Part shown: piece after piece, positions 50,495 through 59,272 of the stretch
Numbering within the stretch: position 1 is the stretch's first letter
Layout: every line of letters starts with the position of its first letter
Assembly: GCF_003325375.1 (NCBI RefSeq)
Contig: NZ_CP030862.1
Span: forward strand, 1,987,501 to 2,051,500
DNA: 64,000 nucleotides
Source of the DNA: Streptomyces globosus
GTDB taxonomy: Bacteria > Actinomycetota > Actinomycetes > Streptomycetales > Streptomycetaceae
Direction: 5' to 3'
Translations under genes and position numbers: made by a program
The notes under the pieces: generated by a model
Database searches by the model: none
What the model saw: the letters and a program-made list of their open reading frames with translations, nothing else
What the model was told of the DNA's origin: nothing

Positions 50495-51117
50495 GCCAGA
50501 CCCCTCTCGGTGAGCAGCGCGTGCAGGGCGTCGGCCGACTCCTGCACGGACTGGGTGTGCGACTCGATGCGGAGGTCCGGCGACTGCGGGGCCTCGTACG
50601 GGTCGTCGACGCCGGTCAGCCCGGAGATCTCGCCCGCGGCCTGCTTGGCGTACAGGCCCTTCACGTCCCGTACGGAGCACACCTCGACCGGGGTGGCCAC
50701 GTGCACTTCCAGGTAGGCGGTGCCGGCCCCGGTGTGGCGCCCCCGCACGGCCTCGCGGCTGTCGGCGTACGGCGCGATGACGGGGACCAGCGCCTTGACG
50801 CCGTTGCTCGCGAGGAGTTCGGCGACGAAGCCGATCCGCTGGACGTTGGTGTACCGGTCCGCGCGGTCGAAGCCGAGGCCGGCGGAGAGGAACTCGCGGA
50901 TCTCGTCGCCGTCGAGGACCTCCACCCGGTGGCCCTCGCCGCGCAGCCGCTCGGCGAGCGCGTAGGCGATGGTGGTCTTGCCCGCGCTGGGCAGACCGGT
51001 CAGCCACACGGTGGCTCCCTGGCCGGTCACGCTCATCCCGTTCTCTTTCCCGTCCGGTTCCGTCGTCGTCTGCGTCGTCTGCGTCGTCTGCGTTGTGTCG
51101 GTGGTCTGCGCCGCCAT
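50491..51117 (-). CDS. cysC: Adenylylsulfate (APS) kinase
   Basis: 208 residues if started at 51117, where the ATG overlaps the cysH stop (TGATG). An internal ATG at 51036 (giving 181 residues) has GGAAAGAG upstream and matches the usual family length. P-loop GLPSAGKTT, DGDEIR, FDRADRYTNVQRIGF. It phosphorylates APS to PAPS. The 27-residue N-terminal extension is a Thr/Gln repeat encoded by a 9-bp DNA repeat. Since CysH looks like an APS reductase, PAPS may serve sulfotransferases rather than assimilation. Confidence 0.95.
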   Translation of the reverse strand: MAAQTTDTTQTTQTTQTTTEPDGKENGMSVTGQGATVWLTGLPSAGKTTIAYALAERLRGEGHRVEVLDGDEIREFLSAGLGFDRADRYTNVQRIGFVAELLASNGVKALVPVIAPYADSREAVRGRHTGAGTAYLEVHVATPVEVCSVRDVKGLYAKQAAGEISGLTGVDDPYEAPQSPDLRIESHTQSVQESADALHALLTERGLA

Positions 51118-51827
51118 CAGCCGTGCAGTCCGCACTCGGTCTTGGCCCGGCCGGCCCAGCGGCCGGCCCGCGCGTCCTCGCCCTCCGCCGTGCGGCGGGT
51201 GCAGGGGGCGCAGCCGACGGACGTGTAGCCGTCCGTCAGCAGGGGGTTGGTCAGGACGCCGTGCTCGGCGACGTAGGCGTCGACGTCGTCCTGCGTCCAG
51301 CGCGCGATGGGGGACACCTTGACCTTGCGCCGCTTCTCGTCCCAGCCGACCACCGGGGTGTTCGCCCGGGTGGGGGACTCGTCGCGGCGCAGGCCGGTCG
51401 CCCACGCGTCGTATGCGGTCAGGCCCTCCTCCAGCGGCCGCACCTTGCGCAGGGCGCAGCACAGGTCCGGGTCGCGCTCGTACAGGCGCGGGCCGTGCTC
51501 GGCGTCCTGCTCGGCGACCGTCTGCCGCGGGGTGAGGGTGATGACGCGGACGTCCATCACGGCCTCGACGGCGTCGCGGGTGCCGATCGTCTCCTCGAAG
51601 TGGTAGCCGGTGTCGAGGAAGACCACGTCCACGCCGGGGAACGCACGGGACGCGAGGTGCGCGACGACGGCGTCCTCCATGGAGGAGGTCACGCAGAACC
51701 GCGGGCCGAAGGTGTCGGCGGCCCAGCGGAGGATCTCCAGCGGGGACGCGTCCTCCAGGTCCCGCCCGGCCTGCTCGGCGAGCGCCTTCAGGCCGCGCCC
51801 GTCGCGCAGCTCCTGGTCGGCGGTCAT
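51117..51827 (-). CDS. cysH: APS reductase (phosphoadenylyl-sulfate reductase family)
   Basis: 236 residues. PP-loop region VTSSMEDAVVAH, then two cysteine pairs DPDLCCALRKV and VGCAPCTRR, and the catalytic cysteine in the C-terminal KTECGLHG. The CC and CxxC pairs bind a [4Fe-4S] cluster and mark the APS-reducing type, as opposed to the PAPS type of enteric bacteria. It reduces APS to sulfite with thioredoxin. The ATG overlaps the stop of the zinc-ribbon gene. Confidence 0.96.
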   Translation of the reverse strand: MTADQELRDGRGLKALAEQAGRDLEDASPLEILRWAADTFGPRFCVTSSMEDAVVAHLASRAFPGVDVVFLDTGYHFEETIGTRDAVEAVMDVRVITLTPRQTVAEQDAEHGPRLYERDPDLCCALRKVRPLEEGLTAYDAWATGLRRDESPTRANTPVVGWDEKRRKVKVSPIARWTQDDVDAYVAEHGVLTNPLLTDGYTSVGCAPCTRRTAEGEDARAGRWAGRAKTECGLHG

Positions 51828-52003
51828 ATCGCTTCCCCTCCCGTGGACTCCGTCCGCAGCCCGCGGGCCAGCAGGCCGAGGTACTTCAGCTGGAAGGCCC
51901 GGTTGCAGGACCTGCACTCCCACGCCCCGTGGCCCTGCTCGTTCGGGAACAGGTCCTCGTCTCCGCAGTACGGGCAGAAGAACGGTGCGGCGCGCTCGCT
52001 CAT
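51824..52003 (-). CDS. Small zinc-ribbon protein
   Basis: 59 residues. FCPYCGDEDL and WECRSCNRAFQ give two CxxC pairs for one zinc. It overlaps both neighbours by four bases (sulfite reductase stop, cysH start). Small ribbon proteins in this position are common in actinobacterial sulfite reductase operons, and may be partners or metal/electron helpers. No enzymatic motif. Confidence 0.9.
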   Translation of the reverse strand: MSERAAPFFCPYCGDEDLFPNEQGHGAWECRSCNRAFQLKYLGLLARGLRTESTGGEAI

Positions 52004-53691
52004 GACAGGCTCTCGTCGCTCGCGCGGCCGACCCACGTCGCGAAGCGCTCGCCGTCCTCGCGCTGCTCCTGGAAGCGCCGGACGACCCGCTCGACGTAGT
52101 CGGGCAGCCCGTCCTTGGTGACCTTCAGGCCGCGGACCTTGCGGCCGAAGCCGGCCTCCAGGCCGAGGGCTCCGCCGAGGTGGACCTGGTAGCCCTCCAC
52201 CTGGTTGCCGTCGTCGTCCAGGACGAGCTGGCCCTTGAGGCCGATGTCGGCGACCTGGATGCGGGCGCAGGCGTTGGGGCAGCCGTTGATGTTGATGGTG
52301 AGCGGCTCGTCGAAGTCCGGCAGGCGGCGCTCCAGCTCGTCGATCAGGGAGGCGCCGCGCGCCTTCGTCTCGACGATGGCGAGCTTGCAGAACTCGATGC
52401 CGGTGCAGGCCATCGTGCCGCGCCGGAACGGCGAGGGCGTGACCCGGAGGTCGAGCGCCTCCAGCGCGGAGACCGCCGAGTCGACCCGGTCCTCCGCGAC
52501 GTCCAGCAGGACCATCTTCTGGTCGGCGGTGGTGCGCAGCCGGCCCGAGCCGTGCTGCTCGGCGACCTCGGCGATCTTGGTGAGGGTGGCGCCGTCGACG
52601 CGGCCCACGCGCGGGGCGAAGCCGATGTAGAAGCGGCCGTCCTTCTGGCGGTGCACGCCCATGTGGTCGCGCCACCGGCCGGCGGGCTCCTGCGGGGCGG
52701 GGCCGTCGGTGAGCTTCCGCCCCAGGTACTCGTCCTCCAGGACGCGGCGGAACTTCTCCGCGCCCCAGTCGGCGACGAGGAACTTCAGGCGGGCGCGGTT
52801 GCGCAGCCGGCGGTAGCCGTAGTCGCGGAAGATGGAGATGACGCCCTCGTAGACGTCGGGGACCTCGTCCAGGGAGACCCAGGTGCCCAGGCGGACACCG
52901 AGCTTGGGGTTGGTGGACAGGCCGCCGCCGACCCACACGTCGAAGCCGGGGCCGCGCTCGGGGTGGTGCACGCCGACGAACGAGATGTCGTTGATCTCGT
53001 GCGCCACGTCCAGGAGCGGCGAGCCGGAGATCGCGGACTTGAACTTGCGGGGCAGGTTGGAGAATTCCTTGTTGCCGACGATGCGCCGGTAGATCTCCTC
53101 GATGGCCGGGGTGCCGTCGATGATCTCGTCCTCGGCGATGCCGGCGACCGGGGAGCCGAGGATGACGCGGGGCGTGTCACCGCAGGCCTCGGTGGTGGAC
53201 AGGCCGACCGCCTCCAGGCGGCGCCAGATCTCCGGGACGTCCTCGATGCGGATCCAGTGGTACTGCACGTTCTGACGGTCGGTGAGGTCGGCCGTGCCGC
53301 GGGCGAACTCCTCGGAGATCTCGCCGATCACGCGGAGCTGCTCGGTGGTCAGCCGGCCGCCGTCGATGCGGACGCGCAGCATGAAGAACTTGTCGTCCAG
53401 CTCCTCGGGCTCCAGGACCGCGGTCTTGCCGCCGTCGATCCCGGGCTTGCGCTGCGTGTAGAGGCCCCACCAGCGCATGCGGCCGCGCAGGTCGTTGGGG
53501 TCGATCGAGTCGAATCCGGTCTTGGAGTAGATCGTCTCAATGCGTGTCCGCACGTTGAGACCGTCGTCGTCCTTCTTGAACTGCTCGTTGCCGTTGAGGG
53601 GGGTGTGGTGTCCGACGGCCCACTGGCCCTCGCCGCGGTGACGGCCGGGCTTGCGGCGCGCGGAGGCGGGTGTTGCGGGGGTGGCGGCCAT
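52000..53691 (-). CDS. Ferredoxin-dependent sulfite reductase
   Basis: 563 residues of the nitrite/sulfite reductase family. Sirohaem/[4Fe-4S] cysteines are in MACTGIEFCKLA and NGCPNACARIQ, with ferredoxin-type half domains (TADLTDRQNVQYHWI, LRTTADQKMVLLDV). It reduces sulfite to sulfide by six electrons. It heads the leftward sulfur operon and is preceded by GAAGGA. Assimilatory nitrite reductase is the alternative, but cysH, cysC, cysD and cysN in the operon settle sulfite. Confidence 0.95.
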   Translation of the reverse strand: MAATPATPASARRKPGRHRGEGQWAVGHHTPLNGNEQFKKDDDGLNVRTRIETIYSKTGFDSIDPNDLRGRMRWWGLYTQRKPGIDGGKTAVLEPEELDDKFFMLRVRIDGGRLTTEQLRVIGEISEEFARGTADLTDRQNVQYHWIRIEDVPEIWRRLEAVGLSTTEACGDTPRVILGSPVAGIAEDEIIDGTPAIEEIYRRIVGNKEFSNLPRKFKSAISGSPLLDVAHEINDISFVGVHHPERGPGFDVWVGGGLSTNPKLGVRLGTWVSLDEVPDVYEGVISIFRDYGYRRLRNRARLKFLVADWGAEKFRRVLEDEYLGRKLTDGPAPQEPAGRWRDHMGVHRQKDGRFYIGFAPRVGRVDGATLTKIAEVAEQHGSGRLRTTADQKMVLLDVAEDRVDSAVSALEALDLRVTPSPFRRGTMACTGIEFCKLAIVETKARGASLIDELERRLPDFDEPLTININGCPNACARIQVADIGLKGQLVLDDDGNQVEGYQVHLGGALGLEAGFGRKVRGLKVTKDGLPDYVERVVRRFQEQREDGERFATWVGRASDESLS

Positions 53692-53911
53692 GGCGGTACG
53701 TCCTTCTTCGGCGGCTCGATGCAGAGGGCAGGGGGAGTCGGCGGCGCGGCCCCCGTGACGTTGCCTACGCTGAGCAGGTGCGGCTGATCGCCGCCCCGGT
53801 GCCGGTTGTGCCGGTGTGCGGGGCGGTGTCGGGCCTTCAGGGGACTGGCGGTGTGCGGCGCGGCCGCGACGACGCTGTGCGGTGCGCGCTGTGCGGCGTC
53901 GGCTGGTTCCG

Positions 53912-53971
53912 TCAGCTCGCCGGACAGATGGCGCTGGACATGCGGCCGAGGTCGACGTGCCGCCGACTCAC
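53912..53971 (-). CDS. Cysteine-containing leader peptide of the cys operon (19 aa)
   Basis: GTG-started ORF encoding MSRRHVDLGRMSSAICPAS, 220 bp upstream of the sulfite reductase start. The RRHVDL core and a late Cys are typical of the short actinobacterial 'putative leader peptide' group. Ribosome stalling at the Cys codon when cysteine is short is the obvious model for control of the downstream operon. The remaining 220 bp hold no other gene. The site upstream of the GTG is weak (GGAGCTGG at long spacing). Confidence 0.8.
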   Translation of the reverse strand: MSRRHVDLGRMSSAICPAS

Positions 53972-54026
53972 CAAGGCTGTTCCAGCTCCATTCATGGCCG
54001 AAGCGTGTCATGGGGCGATTGGAGGA

Positions 54027-54051
54027 GTCCACTACTGTCCATGATGTGGAC
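54027..54051 (-). promoter_or_regulatory. Phased GTCCA/TGGAC site upstream of the cys leader
   Basis: GTCCA at 54027 and 54037 and TGGAC at 54047 are spaced exactly 10 bp, one helical turn. The last two form an inverted repeat around a 5-bp centre. The site lies 56 bp upstream of the leader start. It is probably the operator or promoter element of the sulfur operon; the binding protein is unknown. Confidence 0.6.
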
Positions 54052-54173
54052 GAAGTGGTCTCGAATCATGGGACGACGTGACGGCGGTCACATACGGAAG
54101 AGGCGGGCGGGACGGGTTGCTCAGCCCGCCTCGCCCGCCTCGCCCGCCTTGCCCGCCTCGCCCGCCCGGGGTG

Positions 54174-54737
54174 CTACGCCCCTGGCCAGGGGCCGGGCGT
54201 GGGGGCGTACTCCTTCTCCTCCGTCTCGGTCCGGAAGACCTTGAACCCGCGCCGCAGGTAGTTGTCCATCGCCGTCGGCCCGTCCTGGCTGCACGTGTGC
54301 ACCCACACCCGGCGCGTGGGCTCCCGGTCCGGCCAGCGCTCGGCCAGCGACCACGCGGCGGCCACGCCCACGGAGAGCAGGTGCCCGCCGATGCGGCGGC
54401 CCCGGAAGTCCGGCAGCAGCCCGAAGTACATGATCTCGACCACGCCGCCGTCCTGCGGGTCCAGCTCGACGTACCCGGCCGGCGTCCCGCGCTCGTACGC
54501 CACCCAGGTCTCCACGCCCGGCCGCCCCAGGTGCTCCGCCCACTCGGCGCGGGTCAGCGACAGCCGGTCCGTCCAGTGGATGTCACCGCCGACCGCCGTG
54601 TACAGGAAGCGGCTGAACTCCGGCGAGGGGACTTCCGCCCGTCGGACGGCTATCTCGGATCCCGGGACGGCGGAGGGGGAGAGATCGTCCGGGGAGGTCA
54701 TCTCCAGGGACCAGGTGGTCAGTGTGATGGTGCTCAT
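54174..54737 (-). CDS. GNAT family N-acetyltransferase
   Basis: 187 residues from the ATG at 54737. Acetyl-CoA motif LLPDFRGRRIGGHLLSVGV (near 125) and the terminal MDNYLRRGFKVFRTETE. It starts five bases after the stop of the GAF-domain regulator, so the two are probably cotranscribed. Substrate not predictable. Confidence 0.92.
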   Translation of the reverse strand: MSTITLTTWSLEMTSPDDLSPSAVPGSEIAVRRAEVPSPEFSRFLYTAVGGDIHWTDRLSLTRAEWAEHLGRPGVETWVAYERGTPAGYVELDPQDGGVVEIMYFGLLPDFRGRRIGGHLLSVGVAAAWSLAERWPDREPTRRVWVHTCSQDGPTAMDNYLRRGFKVFRTETEEKEYAPTPGPWPGA

Positions 54738-54742
54738 GCACG

Positions 54743-56056
54743 TCAGGGAACCATGCCCGGCGCCGCCGGGCCCAGGCGGGCCCCGACCACGGCCGGGGCC
54801 GTCGAGTGCGGCAGCAGCCCCGCCGGGTCCGCGGGGCGCAGCAGCTCCACCTCGACGCCCTCCGCGAACCGGTACGGCCGGTGCGCCAGCACCCCCGCCA
54901 GCTGCCGCCGCACCCGCGACAGCTCCGCCCGCACCGTCACCGTCCGCGTCGGGTCCCCGAACAGCTCCTGCGCCAGCTCCGCCGCCGACCGGCCCCGCGG
55001 GCTCTCCGCCAGCAGGAACAGCAGCTCCGCGTGGCGCGGGGTCAGGTCCAGCGACCAGCTGCCCGACGCCCCGTACACCGTCGCCGTCCAGGACCGCGGC
55101 CGGCTGAGGTCCAGGACCACCCGGCTCGCCGCGGCCCCCGCCGCCGGAGCCGCGGCGACGCGCAGCAGCCAGCCCCCGGGCAGCGGCTCCACGGTGCACT
55201 GCCCCAGCTGCGGCACCCACGCCTGCCCCGGCCCGAAGCCCTTCGGCAGCGCGATCCGCTCCGCCGGCGCAGGCCCCGTCACCGCCGCGGTCCAGCCGTG
55301 CGGGTCCACCGCCACCGCCCGCCCGGGAAGCCGGGCCAGCAGCGGCGCCGCCACCGCCCGCAGCCGCTCCAGCGACTCCAGGTGCCGGACCCGCAGCTCC
55401 CGCTCCGCGAGACGCGCCACCGAGCTGACCCACGCCAGCGTCGCCGGGTGCATCGTCGCCAGCGGCCCGCTCACGTCGACCACGCCGAGCAGCCGCCCGT
55501 CCCGGGGGTCGTGCAGCGGCGCCCCGGCACACGTCCACGCGTGGTGGCTGGAGACGAAGTGCTCCGCCGAGAACACCTGCACCGGCCGCCGCGCCACCAG
55601 CGCCGTCCCGACGCCGTTCGTCCCGACGACCGCCTCCGCCCAGTCGGCGCCCACCGCGAAGCCCAGCCGGTCCGCCGCCCGCAGCACCGGCGCCGCGCCC
55701 TCCCGCCACAGCAGCCGCCCCTCGGAGTCGGCGACGACCAGGATGTGCGGGGCGGTGTCCAGCGTCGGCAGCAGCCCCTCCCGCAGCACCGGCAGCAGCT
55801 CCCGCAGCGCAGACCCCTGCCGCCGCTCCTCCGTCTCCGCCGACGACAGCAGCCGCGACCGCGCGTCCCGGTCCGGATGCACCCCCGACGCCAGCATCCG
55901 CCGCCACGACGCGGCGATCTCCGGGCGCGGCTGCGCCGGCGGCCGCTCCCCGGCCAGCGCGGCCGCCCGCACGCCCTTCAGCAGGCGCGTCGCCTCCCGC
56001 GGGTCCATGGCCGAGATGCGCGCCACATCGACCGTGCTGCCAGCGGTGTCGGCCAC
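54743..56056 (-). CDS. GAF-domain transcriptional regulator
   Basis: 437 residues. The GTG at 56056 has GGGGAGG at five bases. The N-terminal half resembles the sensor part of AcoR-type activators: EIAASWRRMLASGVHPDR, then a GAF domain (DWAEAVVGTNGVGTALVARRPV, CAGAPLHDPRDGRLLGVVDVSG). There is no AAA+ sigma-54 domain. The C-terminus is a winged helix (LTPRHAELLFLLAESPRG, VTVRAELSRVRRQLAG) that would bind DNA. An inverted repeat 139 bp upstream is a candidate site. In streptomycetes such proteins often sit beside aldehyde dehydrogenase genes; none is seen here. Confidence 0.88.
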   Translation of the reverse strand: MADTAGSTVDVARISAMDPREATRLLKGVRAAALAGERPPAQPRPEIAASWRRMLASGVHPDRDARSRLLSSAETEERRQGSALRELLPVLREGLLPTLDTAPHILVVADSEGRLLWREGAAPVLRAADRLGFAVGADWAEAVVGTNGVGTALVARRPVQVFSAEHFVSSHHAWTCAGAPLHDPRDGRLLGVVDVSGPLATMHPATLAWVSSVARLAERELRVRHLESLERLRAVAAPLLARLPGRAVAVDPHGWTAAVTGPAPAERIALPKGFGPGQAWVPQLGQCTVEPLPGGWLLRVAAAPAAGAAASRVVLDLSRPRSWTATVYGASGSWSLDLTPRHAELLFLLAESPRGRSAAELAQELFGDPTRTVTVRAELSRVRRQLAGVLAHRPYRFAEGVEVELLRPADPAGLLPHSTAPAVVGARLGPAAPGMVP

Positions 56057-56725
56057 CGGAACCTCCCCGTGCGGAACAGGACGTGCCAGAACGTGCGCGA
56101 GCCTCCCGGGCGGGCCCGCCCGGGTGTTCCGCGCCCGCCGCGGCAGCCCGCGGCAGCCCCTGTCGCACCCGGTGGACGGCTCACGCCCCAGAGGGTTGCA
56201 ACGGTATGCAACTCTCGCCAAGTCCCGGCCGGCCGACCCACACTGTCCCGACGCCGCACAGCGGCGTGACAGCTCCTCCTCGGGGCTTTCCCGGCCGGGG
56301 GTGGTGCCGGGTCGGCGCGGCGCCACCCCCGGCCGGCCACACGGGTCCGGATTGCGGTCCGGGGCGGTTTGGGGACCGCCTCCGACCCGCGATCCGCACC
56401 TGTCCCGTCTCCGTTCCGCACCTGTACCGGTCCCTCCCGCACCCGGTCCCGCACCCCTCCGGTACGCGCCGGCCGTTCGCGGGCGGGCCCCGGAGCGTAG
56501 CCCTTCCCGTCGGCGCGGCCGACGGGCCGCGCCGCCATCGGCGTACCCCGTTCGGTCACTCGTGGGCCGCCGCCCCCGCGCCCCTGCGCAGGGCGCCCGC
56601 CCGCATCGCCGTACGGGCCTACCGGCGGGGGCGGTACGGCCGGCCCGCGCGAGGCCCCGCCGGCAGCGGTCGGCGCCGGTCGCCGGCGGTGCGGGCGGGG
56701 CTTGCCGGGCGGATACCGTAAGGAC
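56057..56725. other. Long intergenic region, 669 bp
   Basis: No convincing gene on either strand; open frames here lack ribosome sites and recognisable sequence. It contains the inverted repeat at 56195-56212 and several low-complexity C-rich stretches. A gene once divergent from the regulator may have been lost here. Confidence 0.6.
56195..56212. promoter_or_regulatory. Candidate operator GTTGCA-N6-TGCAAC
   Basis: A perfect 6-bp inverted repeat with a 6-bp spacer (ACGGTA) in a markedly AT-richer spot, 139 bp upstream of the GAF regulator start. It is well placed for autoregulation. Confidence 0.7.
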
Positions 56726-57865
56726 GTGCAGCCAGCAGAAGAAACACCCGAGCGGTTCCCCGGGCGGCGGTCCGGACGGCTCCACCGGGCCCGCGCCCTC
56801 TACCGCAACGTCTCCAAGCGCAGGATGGCGTGGCTGCTGCTCAAAGACACGGTGAACTCCTGCATCGAGTACCGCATCCTCGGCCTCGCCGCCGAGGCCG
56901 CCTTCTTCACCCTGCTGTCCCTGCCGCCCCTCTTCCTCGGCCTGCTCGGCGTCCTCGGCTACGTCGACGGCTGGACCGGCGGCACCGTCGTGGCGTCCAT
57001 CGAGGAGAACATCCTGCGCGCGGTCGGCACCGTCCTCTCCGACCGCGGCGTCAACGAGATCGCCAGGCCGATGCTCGACGACGTCACCCGCGGCGGCCGC
57101 CCCGACCTCATCTCCCTCGGCTTCGCCTTCGCCCTCTGGTCCGGCTCGCGCGCCGTCAACGTCTTCATCGACACCATCACCGTCATGTACGGGCTGGACG
57201 GGCACAGGGGCATCGTCAAGACCCGGCTGCTCGCCTTCCTGCTGTACGTGATCGCGCTCCTGATCGGCGCCATCGTGCTGCCGCTGATGGTGGCCGGGCC
57301 GGACGCGGTCGTGCGCTGGCTGCCCTGGAGCGCCGAGGTGATCGCGGTGCTGTACTGGCCGACGGTCACCCTGCTCTCCATCGCCTTCCTGACCACCCTG
57401 TACCACGTGTCCGTGCCTGTGCGGTCGCCGTGGATCGAGGACGTGCCGGGGGCGCTGGTGGCCCTCGCGATGTGGGTGGTCGGCTCGTTCCTGCTGCGGC
57501 TCTACCTCATCAACACCGTCGAGGGGCCGACGATCTACGGCTCGCTGGCCGCCCCCGTCGCGGTCCTGCTGTGGATCGGCGTCTCCGCGTTCGCGGTGCT
57601 GGTGGGCGCCGCCGTCAACGCCGCCATCGACCGGGTCTGGCCGTCGGTGGCCACGGCCGCGGCGCGCGAGGCGAACGAACGCGCCCGGGAGGCGGAGGCG
57701 GCCCAGCTCGTCGCGCGCGCCGCGGCCTGGCGGGCGCTCGCCGAGGGCGAGTCCGAGGACGAGGACGACGGCGAGCCCGACGCCGGGATGCCGTCCGAGT
57801 TCCCCGAGCGGTGGTCGAAGTTCCTGCCGCCGGAGGACTACACGGCCCGGCTGCGGAAGCACTGA
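56726..57865 (+). CDS. YihY/virulence factor BrkB family membrane protein
   Basis: 379 residues from a GTG. YihY signatures: CIEYRILGLAAEAAFFTLLSL, FALWSGSRAVNVFIDTI, NTVEGPTIYGSLAAPVAVLLWI. About six membrane helices follow a 45-residue basic N-terminus. The cytoplasmic C-terminal tail is helical, then acidic (GESEDEDDGEPD). Function unknown; the family was once misnamed RNase BN. AAGGA is only one base before the GTG and a TACCGT box lies seven bases upstream, so the message may be leaderless. Confidence 0.93.
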   Translation: MQPAEETPERFPGRRSGRLHRARALYRNVSKRRMAWLLLKDTVNSCIEYRILGLAAEAAFFTLLSLPPLFLGLLGVLGYVDGWTGGTVVASIEENILRAVGTVLSDRGVNEIARPMLDDVTRGGRPDLISLGFAFALWSGSRAVNVFIDTITVMYGLDGHRGIVKTRLLAFLLYVIALLIGAIVLPLMVAGPDAVVRWLPWSAEVIAVLYWPTVTLLSIAFLTTLYHVSVPVRSPWIEDVPGALVALAMWVVGSFLLRLYLINTVEGPTIYGSLAAPVAVLLWIGVSAFAVLVGAAVNAAIDRVWPSVATAAAREANERAREAEAAQLVARAAAWRALAEGESEDEDDGEPDAGMPSEFPERWSKFLPPEDYTARLRKH

Positions 57866-57982
57866 AAAAGGGTTGGCGCGGGCGTCGCCGATCTTGCTAC
57901 GGTTCCACCGGTTTCCCTGGATCCGCGCCGCGTCCGCCGCGGACCACGGCCGTTTCGTCCCGACCCGGAGGTGAGTTCATTG

Positions 57983-58054
57983 ATGACTGTCGCTGCGCTC
58001 GGTGCTGCCCGCACCCACCAGACCGTCAATGCCGCTTCCGTGGTCTCCGGCTGA
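57983..58054 (+). CDS. Candidate micro-ORF upstream of rsgA (23 aa)
   Basis: ATG ORF starting MTVAALGAARTHQ, with GGAGG about eleven bases upstream, ending 70 bp before the rsgA start. It has no recognisable relatives. It could be a regulatory leader of rsgA or, with the in-frame GTG at 57971, a slightly longer peptide. Confidence 0.4.
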   Translation: MTVAALGAARTHQTVNAASVVSG

Positions 58055-58124
58055 CCCGACACCTCTCACTCTTCGCGCGCCCGACGGGCCCGCGCGGCCG
58101 GGGCCACCCTCCGAAGGGTCCCCC

Positions 58125-59258
58125 TTGTCTCTCTCTTCTGCCTCAGCTTCTTCTTCCTCTTTTTCTCCCTCCGCTCTGTCGTCGGCGCCCGCGCTCGCCG
58201 CGCTCGGCTGGGACGACGCATGGGCCGCCGAGTTCGCCCCGTACGCCGAGCAGGGCCTGCTGCCCGGGCGGGTCGTACGCGTCGACCGCGGCCAGTGCGA
58301 CGTCGTCACCGCGGACGGCACCGTGCGTGCAGACACCGCCTTCGTCACCCCGCACGACCCGCTGCGGGTCATCTGCACCGGCGACTGGGCGGCGGTGGAG
58401 CCGTCCGGCAACCCGCGCTACGTGAAGGCGTACCTGCCGCGCCGGACCGCGTTCGTGCGCTCGACCTCCTCGCAGCGGTCCGAGGGGCAGATCCTCGCCG
58501 CCAACGTCGACCACGCGATCATCGCCGTCTCGCTGGCCGTCGAACTCGACCTCGGCCGCATCGAGCGGTTCCTGGCCCTGGCCTGGGAATCGGGTGCGCA
58601 GCCGCTCGTCGTGCTCACCAAGGCGGACCTCGTCCCGGACCCGGCCACCCTGGCGTACCTGGTCCAGGACGTCGAGGCCGCGGCGCCCGGCGTGCAGGTC
58701 CTGACGGTGTCCTCGCTGACCGGCGAGGGCATGGACGTCCTCGCGGCGGTCGTCGCCGACGGTACGAGCGTGCTGCTCGGCATCTCCGGCGCCGGCAAGT
58801 CCACCCTGGCCAACGCGCTCCTCGGCGCGGACGTCATGGACGTCCGGGCGACCCGGGACGTCGACGGCAAGGGCCGCCACACGACCACCACCCGCAACCT
58901 CCTCGCGCTGCCCGGCGGGGGCGTCCTGATCGACACCCCCGGCCTGCGCGGCGTCGGCCTGTGGGACGCGGAGGCGGGCGTCGGGCAGGTGTTCTCCGAG
59001 ATCGAGGAGTACGCCGCCGAGTGCCGCTTCCACGACTGCGCCCACGAGTCGGAGCCCGGCTGTGCCGTGACCGCGGCCGTGGCGGAGGGGACCCTGCCGG
59101 AACGCCGCCTGGAGAGCTACCGCAAGCTGCTGCGGGAGAACCAGCGGATCGTGGCCAAGACGGACGCCCGCCTGCGGGCCGAAATCCGCCGCGACTGGCG
59201 CCTGAAGTCGGCCGAGGGCCGCGCCAACTACGCCGCCAAGCGCGGCGGCCGCGGCTGA
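58125..59258 (+). CDS. rsgA: Ribosome small-subunit-dependent GTPase A
   Basis: 377 residues from a TTG with AAGGG six bases upstream. An OB-fold (GRVVRVDRGQCDVVTADG) is followed by a circularly permuted GTPase: TKAD (G4), VSSLTGEG (G5), GISGAGKST (G1), DTPG (G3). The C-terminal zinc site is CRFHDCAHESEPGCAV. It checks 30S subunit maturation. The first 20 residues are almost all Ser/Ala, encoded by T-rich TCT/TCC codons unlike the rest of the gene. Confidence 0.95.
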   Translation: MSLSSASASSSSFSPSALSSAPALAALGWDDAWAAEFAPYAEQGLLPGRVVRVDRGQCDVVTADGTVRADTAFVTPHDPLRVICTGDWAAVEPSGNPRYVKAYLPRRTAFVRSTSSQRSEGQILAANVDHAIIAVSLAVELDLGRIERFLALAWESGAQPLVVLTKADLVPDPATLAYLVQDVEAAAPGVQVLTVSSLTGEGMDVLAAVVADGTSVLLGISGAGKSTLANALLGADVMDVRATRDVDGKGRHTTTTRNLLALPGGGVLIDTPGLRGVGLWDAEAGVGQVFSEIEEYAAECRFHDCAHESEPGCAVTAAVAEGTLPERRLESYRKLLRENQRIVAKTDARLRAEIRRDWRLKSAEGRANYAAKRGGRG

Positions 59259-59272
59259 CGGCGGCTCCCCGT

